A stretch of 11,194 bases of DNA from Candidatus Albibeggiatoa sp. nov. BB20 (GTDB taxonomy: Bacteria > Pseudomonadota > Gammaproteobacteria > Beggiatoales > Beggiatoaceae). The stretch spans positions 1-11,194 of the forward strand of contig JADGDW010000147.1 of assembly GCA_016744725.1 (NCBI GenBank), given 5' to 3'. Positions 6,862 through 11,194 of the stretch are shown one piece after another. The notes under the pieces are model-generated. The model was not told the DNA's origin. It saw nothing but the letters and a program-made list of their open reading frames with translations, and did not search any database. Position 1 is the first letter of the stretch. Every line of letters begins with the position of its first letter. The position numbers and the translations under genes were made by a program.

Positions 6862-8832
6862 ATGCACAGTTTATGGGTCGATGCAGACGCGAAAAAATTC
6901 AGTACAGACTTGGACTTACGAGTTTATAGCTCTCGTTTATTAGGGCAAAATCCTAATTTAGTATTACATGGTGGTGGCAATACCTCAGTTAAATCTACAG
7001 CTACTAATTTATTTGGCGAAACTGAAGAAGTGTTATACGTCAAAGGCAGCGGTTGGGATTTAGAGACGATTGAAGCGGCGGGATTTGCGCCTGTGAAACT
7101 GGATGTACTGAAACGGATGGCCGCGTTACCAGAATTAAACGACACAGCAATGGTACAAGCCCAACGTGCTGCGATATTAAATCCTAGTGCGCCAAATCCT
7201 TCGGTTGAAGCGATTTTGCACGCCATTATTCCATTTAAATTTGTTGACCATACCCATACCGATACTGTTGTGACCTTGACTAATACGCCTGATGGTTTGG
7301 AATACATTAAAGATTTATACGGCGATAAAGTATTGATTATTCCTTATGTGATGCCGGGGTTTATATTAGCGAAAAAAATCTATGAACTTAGTCAGGGAAT
7401 CGATTGGCAAAACTTGGAAGGCATGATTTTGATGAATCATGGCGTATTCACCTTTGCTGATGATGCTAAAATTAGTTATGAAAATATGATTCGATTGGTT
7501 GCAGATGCTGAAATCTATTTACAAAATAAGCAAATCAAAACCCGTTTAAATGGCTCTGAAGCCGTGGATGTGGATTTATTAACATTGGCTCAAATTCGGC
7601 TGCACGTTTCTAAAGTAAAAACAAAACCTGTGATTGCACGTTTAGAAACCGATGCCGCCAGCCAACAGTTTGCAAGCTTGGATTCAGTGGCAGAGATCGC
7701 CACTCAAGGGCCTTTAACCCCAGATCATGTGATTCGTACTAAGCGTGCTCCAATATTGCTTGATACCGATATTGAGACGGCTATTGCTGATTATGTGACT
7801 GAGTACAAAGCCTATTTTGAGCGGAATAATGACGGCTCGTTGACCTGTTTAAATCCTGCTCCATGTTGGGCTGTGTGGCAGAATCGAGGTTTAATCAGTT
7901 TTGGTGGCAATTTGAAAGAAGCTAACATCATCGCTGATATTAAAGCCCATACGATAGAAGCGATTCAAAATGCAGAAAAAATTGAACAATGGCAAGCGTT
8001 ACCCGAAAAAGATATTTTTGAAATGGAATATTGGGAATTAGAGCAAGCCAAGTTGAAAAAATCCAGTTCCGCGCCAGAATTTCAGGGAAAAATCGCGCTG
8101 GTAACAGGGGCTGCCAGTGGTATTGGTAAAGCTTGTGTTGACAGTTTATTGGCAAAAGGCGCAGTGGTTACAGCCTTGGATATTAATGCAGATATTGTTG
8201 AATTATTTGGAAATAAATCTGTTTTAGGAATTCAATGTGATATGTCTGACCGCACACAAGTACAACAAGCGGTGGATGCAACTGTGCGTCAATTTGGTGG
8301 TTTAGATATTATCGTCACCAATGCGGGCATTTTCCCACCAAGTGAAACGATTGAAGCGATGAATCCAGACACTTGGGACAAGAGTATCTCAATCAATTTA
8401 TCCAGCCATCAGACTTTGTTGCACATTTGTGTACCGTATTTGAAACTGGGTATTGATCCTGCAGTGATTATCATGGGTTCTAAGAATGTCCCTGCACCAG
8501 GTCCAGGCGCATCAGCTTATTCAGTGGCAAAAGCAGGTTTAACTCAATTGGCTCGGGTCGCGGCATTAGAACTGGCGAAAGATAAGATTCGAGTAAATGT
8601 GCTACATCCAAACGCGGTATTTGATACGGCGATTTGGACGGATGAGGTGTTGGAAAAACGTGCTAAACATTATGGCTTGAGTGTGGAAGAGTATAAGACT
8701 AACAATTTATTACGGGTTGAAGTGACTTCGCATGATGTGGCGGAATTGGCCTGCGCGATGGCGGGTTCATTATTTGCCAAAACCACGGGCGCACAGTTAC
8801 CCATTGATGGCGGTAATGAGCGAGTGATTTAA
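6862..8832 (+). CDS. bifunctional class II aldolase / short-chain dehydrogenase
   Basis: A two-domain fusion of 656 aa. The N-terminal half is a class II (zinc) aldolase/adducin domain: GGGNTS (37-42, phosphate binding), YVKGSGWDL (59-67), Glu116 as the likely catalytic acid, and zinc ligands His130, His132 (DHTHTD) and His193 (MNHG). The C-terminal part (about 408-656) is an NAD(P)-dependent short-chain dehydrogenase: TGAASGIG (415-422), Asp440 after beta-2 suggesting NAD, NAG (487-489), and Ser540, Tyr553 and Lys557 as catalytic residues. The family is usually annotated as rhamnulose-1-phosphate aldolase/alcohol or lactaldehyde dehydrogenase, like Bacillus RhaEW. Such an enzyme would cleave a sugar phosphate into dihydroxyacetone phosphate and an aldehyde, then oxidise the aldehyde. 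No rhamnose genes are nearby, so the true substrate is open. Confidence 0.92.
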   Translation: MHSLWVDADAKKFSTDLDLRVYSSRLLGQNPNLVLHGGGNTSVKSTATNLFGETEEVLYVKGSGWDLETIEAAGFAPVKLDVLKRMAALPELNDTAMVQAQRAAILNPSAPNPSVEAILHAIIPFKFVDHTHTDTVVTLTNTPDGLEYIKDLYGDKVLIIPYVMPGFILAKKIYELSQGIDWQNLEGMILMNHGVFTFADDAKISYENMIRLVADAEIYLQNKQIKTRLNGSEAVDVDLLTLAQIRLHVSKVKTKPVIARLETDAASQQFASLDSVAEIATQGPLTPDHVIRTKRAPILLDTDIETAIADYVTEYKAYFERNNDGSLTCLNPAPCWAVWQNRGLISFGGNLKEANIIADIKAHTIEAIQNAEKIEQWQALPEKDIFEMEYWELEQAKLKKSSSAPEFQGKIALVTGAASGIGKACVDSLLAKGAVVTALDINADIVELFGNKSVLGIQCDMSDRTQVQQAVDATVRQFGGLDIIVTNAGIFPPSETIEAMNPDTWDKSISINLSSHQTLLHICVPYLKLGIDPAVIIMGSKNVPAPGPGASAYSVAKAGLTQLARVAALELAKDKIRVNVLHPNAVFDTAIWTDEVLEKRAKHYGLSVEEYKTNNLLRVEVTSHDVAELACAMAGSLFAKTTGAQLPIDGGNERVI

Positions 8833-8906
8833 TTTTATTTGAGACTGTGATGTTGTTAACATTGCAGCTTCAATCATACTGTGATTAAAAAAAGCGAACT
8901 GGATTT

Positions 8907-9587
8907 ATGTATTCTGAAACTGAGTTAAAACAATTACATGGCCAAGATTATGTTACATATTTTGAATCGAGACAGTTAGCTGTTCGGTTTGAAAAATTAT
9001 TAAGTAATGTCAAATTTGAGTCTCATTTTGATGCTGTTGATTTTGGTTGTGGTAATGGAATGCTGATGGATTTTATCATGCCACAAGTACGTTCTTATAC
9101 AGGTGTTGATTTTTCTGAGCCTTTTATTGCATCTGCTTTGAAACGCAAGGCAGATTTATCTATAACTAATGCTGAATTTATTTGTACAGATATTCATCAG
9201 TTTTGCCAACAGCACCCTCAGCAGTTTGATGTGGGTTTTGCCTTGGATTTTTCAGAGCATGTTTATGATCAGGAATGGGTTAAAATTCTGAGCAGCATTA
9301 AACGTAGTTTAAAACCTAACGGTCGGTTGTATTTGCATACGCCGAATGCACGTTTTTTTATTGAGAAGATGAAAGCCCATCATTTTATTTTAAAACAGCC
9401 ACCTGCACATATTGCGGTTAGGAATGTTGAGGACAATGTAAGTTTGGTTCAAGAGGCCGGGTTTAAAATTGTTGGGTTAAAGTTATTGCCACATTATAAT
9501 ATTTTGCGGTTTTTACATTTGATTTCATATATTCCTATTATTGGGAAATATTTTAAGGCACGTATTTTTATTGAAGCCAAGGCTTAA
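8907..9587 (+). CDS. class I SAM-dependent methyltransferase, substrate unknown
   Basis: A 226-aa methyltransferase with the Rossmann-like fold of the Methyltransf_11/23 (UbiE/UbiG-like) group. Visible are motif I DFGCGNG (45-51), the acidic ribose-binding strand YTGVDFSE (64-71), FDVGFALDFSEHVYD (107-121) and SLKPNGRLYLHTPN (134-147). A moderately hydrophobic stretch near the C-terminus (199-216) could touch a membrane or a lipid-like substrate, but it is not a clear transmembrane helix. The ATG at 8907 is preceded only by GGA at a short distance, so translation may be weak. It lies 74 bp after the aldolase gene on the same strand; co-transcription is possible, but the functions show no obvious link. 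The coding sequence is more AT-rich than secA. Confidence 0.88.
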   Translation: MYSETELKQLHGQDYVTYFESRQLAVRFEKLLSNVKFESHFDAVDFGCGNGMLMDFIMPQVRSYTGVDFSEPFIASALKRKADLSITNAEFICTDIHQFCQQHPQQFDVGFALDFSEHVYDQEWVKILSSIKRSLKPNGRLYLHTPNARFFIEKMKAHHFILKQPPAHIAVRNVEDNVSLVQEAGFKIVGLKLLPHYNILRFLHLISYIPIIGKYFKARIFIEAKA

Positions 9588-9609
9588 GAATAATATTCTC
9601 AACTTTTTT
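9584..9609 (+). terminator. weak terminator candidate after the methyltransferase
   Basis: AGAAT and ATTCT (9587-9599) form a small AT-only stem around AAT, extendable with one mismatch into TTA/CAA. It overlaps the methyltransferase stop codon and is followed within 5 nt by six Ts (9604-9609). The position and U-tract fit a terminator, but the stem is weak. Confidence 0.3.
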
Positions 9610-9625
9610 GGTATAGATATACTCC

Positions 9626-9736
9626 ACACCGTTACAATTTGAGCTTTTTTTCTCGTTCCACGCACTTGCATCTTAATATTTTTTGTGAACGTTGGTGCGT
9701 CTCCTATCAGATTATGACGGGGTGTGTCGTCACAAG
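9626..9736 (+). repeat. dispersed hairpin-rich repeat, copy 1 (diverged)
   Basis: This segment aligns in patches with 11031-11170. Shared parts are TTTGAG followed by a T run, TCTCGTTCCACGCAC (9651-9665, 13 of 15 with 11064-11078), TTTTGT, GTGCGTCTC (9695-9703, identical to 11130-11138), ATGACG and an ending CGTCACAAG (9728-9736) against CGTTACGAGG. The copies are diverged and differ by indels. The right edge abuts the truncated PIN toxin remnant. Confidence 0.6.
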
Positions 9737-9964
9737 TTAAAGAGTTTCCTCAAATTCTAGTACATCTTGCATTTTTATTTCATTGGTTGCTGGCAGTGCT
9801 TTTAACAAGCTTAAAAATTTTTATCTTTGGTATAAATTTCCACAAGCTAATTCTCCAATAATAAACAGATGGCATACGACTTGAGTTTTAATGAGCAAAT
9901 TGGAGAGTTGAGCATTTTGTTCGCGTAGATGGTTAATCCATACGAAAGTATCTACTAGAATCAT
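9737..9964 (-). pseudogene. decayed PIN-domain (VapC-type) toxin, nonsense mutation and lost C-terminus
   Basis: From an ATG at 9964 the minus strand encodes MILVDTFVWINHLREQ and continues to FIIGELACGNLYQR, then hits TAA at 9823-9821. The same frame goes on as KFLSLLKALPATNEIKM and QDVLEF, ending at TAA 9739-9737. This is the N-terminal two thirds of a VapC-type ribonuclease: Asp5 and Glu39 are present, but the usual DTSVWIDH reads DTFVWINH. The distal conserved acidic residues and about 40-50 C-terminal residues are missing and are replaced by repeat sequence. The start overlaps the antitoxin stop by 4 nt (ATGA), the classic toxin-antitoxin arrangement. The product cannot be an active nuclease. 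Confidence 0.75.
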
Positions 9965-10172
9965 TGGCATTCTCTACGACATGGTATTGCTTCAAGGCTA
10001 GGTTCTGTACCGCCTAATTCTGCAAGTTGTTTGGCTGCTTGGATGTTTTGTAATGAGGTATCAGAAGGTTTCAGTGACTTTACAATTTTAATTTCATCAG
10101 GGGAAAATGGCTGAGTAACCAAAAGAATTTTTCACTGGTGGTTTCGTCAATTTCTAAGGTAATGGTTTGCAT
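9961..10172 (-). pseudogene. frameshifted antitoxin paired with the decayed PIN toxin
   Basis: From the ATG at 10172 the minus strand reads MQTITLEIDETTSEKFFWLL, then in the same frame SHFPLMKLKL and stop. Restoring one base after the CA of the His codon gives HFSPDEIKIVKSLKPSD and a frame that runs through QNIQAAKQLAELGGTEPSL to a TGA at 9963-9961. The whole span is 212 nt, one short of 71 codons, consistent with a single-base deletion. The N-terminal beta strand and length fit a small type II antitoxin. It overlaps the toxin start by 4 nt. Confidence 0.65.
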
Positions 10173-10221
10173 GGTGTATTCTCAGTTATTTTGATATTCA
10201 TAATATTAGCTCAGTCAATTC

Positions 10222-10252
10222 CATTCACAACCAGCGTGTTTTGAGTGGATTT
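10222..10252 (+). repeat. dispersed repeat fragment, direct copy upstream of the intact TA pair
   Basis: This 31-bp segment begins CATTCACAAC, contains AGCGTGTTTTGAGTGG (10233-10248) and ends ATTT. It matches 11031-11062 at all but about three positions, including one 1-nt indel. It is a short fragment of the longer element at 11031-11170 and lies in the gap between the divergent TA pairs. Confidence 0.75.
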
Positions 10253-10304
10253 CTTGAATACTATGCTATAGGCATTTTAAAGTAATTAATATTTAAAGAA
10301 TTTC

Positions 10305-10319
10305 AGGACTGCCAGTCCT
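10305..10319. repeat. palindrome AGGACTG-C-CAGTCCT, same arms as the secA/pdxJ hairpin
   Basis: A perfect 7-bp palindrome around a single C. Its arms AGGACTG and CAGTCCT are identical to the outer arms of the hairpin at 3108-3140, and both copies are preceded by TC. Two copies 7 kb apart suggest a dispersed palindromic repeat rather than a gene-specific signal. Confidence 0.6.
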
Positions 10320-10330
10320 CGCACTTAAGA

Positions 10331-10350
10331 TAGAATTGACTATACTCTAT
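10331..10350 (+). promoter_or_regulatory. candidate promoter/operator of the intact toxin-antitoxin pair
   Basis: TATACT (10341-10346) is a plausible -10, giving a 5' UTR of roughly 35 nt. TTGACT (10336-10341) overlaps it and could instead be a -35, but nothing good lies 17 bp downstream. TAGAATTGACTATACTCTA (10331-10349) is an imperfect dyad of the kind antitoxins bind to repress their own operon. The assignment is tentative. Confidence 0.3.
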
Positions 10351-10390
10351 TTTTAAGCATTTATGAATTGGAGCAAAAAAGGAAACCATG

Positions 10391-10621
10391 ATGCAACTTA
10401 CAATTGAATTACCAGATAATTTAGTGACTCAATTACAAGCAAAATCTAATTTAAACGAGATTATTATTCATGCGCTTACCCAATACTTAGCAGAGCCTCA
10501 AGTTTATTCAAAAGCAGATGATTGGAAAGCATTCATTGAGCAAACATACGGATGTTTAGCAGATACACCAATAGAGAGACCTCCTCAAGGTGCACTTGAA
10601 AGTAGAGAAGATTTAGTGTGA
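10391..10621 (+). CDS. type II toxin-antitoxin system antitoxin
   Basis: A 76-aa protein whose N-terminal MQLTIELPDNLVTQLQ and following NEIIIHALTQYL look like a beta strand plus two helices, as in small ribbon-helix-helix antitoxins. The polar C-terminal tail (DDWKAFIEQTYGCLADTPIE and the rest) would wrap and inhibit the toxin. An in-frame ATG also occurs at 10388; AAGGA ends 7 nt before 10391 but only 4 nt before 10388, so the second is preferred. The stop overlaps the toxin start as GTGA, implying translational coupling. It probably also represses its own promoter. The antitoxin family name is not certain. Confidence 0.85.
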   Translation: MQLTIELPDNLVTQLQAKSNLNEIIIHALTQYLAEPQVYSKADDWKAFIEQTYGCLADTPIERPPQGALESREDLV

Positions 10622-11019
10622 AATATTTACTAGATACGAATGTTTGTATTGTGTTTTTGAATGAACGTTCAGAGAGGTTGAAACGGCGTTTACTTATGCA
10701 GCACAGTCACGAGCTTGCCGTTTGCTCTGTTGTGAAAGCTGAATTGTTTTATGGCGCAATGAAAAGTATCAATCCTACGAAAGCGATACAAAAACAGCAT
10801 TATTTTTTGAATCATTTTATTTCTTTGCCATTTGATGATAACGCAGCACAGCATTATGGAGAAATTCGTGCAGCGTTGGCAAAGCAGGGGCAACCAATTG
10901 GTCCAAATGATTTTATGATAGCAGCCATTGCACTCTCCCATAATTTAACACTGGTTACACACAACACAAGAGAGTTTTCTCGTATACCTCATTTAACAAT
11001 TGAAGATTGGGAAGCATAA
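10618..11019 (+). CDS. vapC: PIN-domain ribonuclease toxin, VapC type
   Basis: A 133-aa PIN-domain toxin, intact. The Mg2+-binding acidic residues are Asp6 (KYLLDTNVC), Glu42 (VKAELFYGA) and Asp98 (GPNDFMIAA), with Asn116 and Glu119 in VTHNTREFSRI. VapC toxins cleave specific RNAs, often initiator tRNA or the 23S sarcin-ricin loop, and stall translation until the antitoxin rebinds; the target here is unknown. Translation starts at GTG 10618, inside the antitoxin stop (GTGA), with no Shine-Dalgarno of its own, so synthesis depends on antitoxin translation. This toxin differs clearly from the decayed PIN protein on the other strand, so the two pairs are not a recent duplication. Confidence 0.93.
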   Translation: MKYLLDTNVCIVFLNERSERLKRRLLMQHSHELAVCSVVKAELFYGAMKSINPTKAIQKQHYFLNHFISLPFDDNAAQHYGEIRAALAKQGQPIGPNDFMIAAIALSHNLTLVTHNTREFSRIPHLTIEDWEA

Positions 11020-11030
11020 CTACTTTTTTT

Positions 11031-11170
11031 CATTCACAACGCAGCGTGTTTTGAGTGGGTTTTTCTCGTTTCATGCACCGCGTGGAATGAGCAACTAACG
11101 CACCCGCGTTTTGATTTTGTAGGACGCTAGTGCGTCTCGTGGCATGACGACATAGTGCATCGTTACGAGG
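11031..11170 (+). repeat. dispersed hairpin-rich repeat, fullest copy, downstream of vapC
   Basis: It starts 11 bp after the vapC stop and contains, in order: the 32-bp segment shared with 10222-10252 (11031-11062), TCTCGTTTCATGCAC (11064-11078), an imperfect hairpin around CACCGCGTG, AACGC-ACCC-GCGTT (11097-11110) followed by TTGATTTTGT, GACGC-TAGT-GCGTC (11123-11136), and ATGACG to CGTTACGAGG. The AACGC hairpin with its T-rich tail could terminate the toxin-antitoxin transcript. The element may continue beyond the window end. Confidence 0.65.
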
Positions 11171-11194
11171 GCAAATCGTCTTGGATGCTTGTGT

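Noticed and set aside
6924..7307. 127-codon minus-strand frame inside the aldolase
   Set aside because: Complementary to the conserved aldolase active-site region; a shadow frame.
8846..8861. CRP/FNR-like site TGTGA-n6-TAACA before the methyltransferase gene
   Set aside because: Only one half-site is good, one such match is expected by chance, and no promoter aligns with it.
9588..10200. Insertion sequence or transposase in the gene-free stretch
   Set aside because: The stretch is explained by the decayed toxin-antitoxin pair plus a repeat; no transposase fragment or matching terminal inverted repeats were seen.
10690..10941. 83-codon minus-strand frame inside vapC
   Set aside because: Antisense shadow of the intact PIN toxin.

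Overview
The window is chromosomal DNA of an AT-rich gammaproteobacterium. SecA (928 aa, C-terminal CxC-x8-CH zinc motif), PdxJ and BioC are all close to enterobacterial family members. The base composition, the many short dispersed repeats and the toxin-antitoxin debris fit large-genome sulfur bacteria of the Thiotrichales/Beggiatoaceae type, but that placement is inference; no rRNA or other taxonomic marker is present.

Layout. Positions 1-300 hold a possible minus-strand gene remnant and then a heptanucleotide (TGATAAT-type) repeat array ending just before secA (300-3086, +). secA and pdxJ (3189-3923, -) converge on a shared hairpin. Upstream of pdxJ is a second array of the same heptads. 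A soluble receiver-histidine kinase protein (4027-5223, -) follows, then about 600 bp of AT-rich DNA without a recognisable gene, then bioC (5825-6712, -). bioC diverges from a two-domain class II aldolase/short-chain dehydrogenase (6862-8832, +), which is followed by a small class I methyltransferase of unknown substrate (8907-9587, +).

The right end (9588-11194) is accessory DNA. It carries a decayed minus-strand toxin-antitoxin pair (frameshifted antitoxin; PIN toxin with an internal stop and no C-terminus) and an intact plus-strand antitoxin/PIN toxin pair coupled by a 4-nt GTGA overlap. Copies of a dispersed hairpin-rich repeat lie between and around them. The left part is housekeeping: protein export, vitamin B6 and biotin synthesis, one signalling protein.

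The most notable observation concerns the heptads. Units three apart (21 bp) supply a TTGATA -35 and a GATAAT -10 separated by exactly 17 bp. This occurs upstream of both secA and pdxJ, with the inferred -10 exactly 37 nt before the start codon in each case. A repeat family may therefore have supplied promoters to two unrelated housekeeping genes. No CRISPR array, tRNA, rRNA, intact transposase or clearly new multi-gene system was seen.
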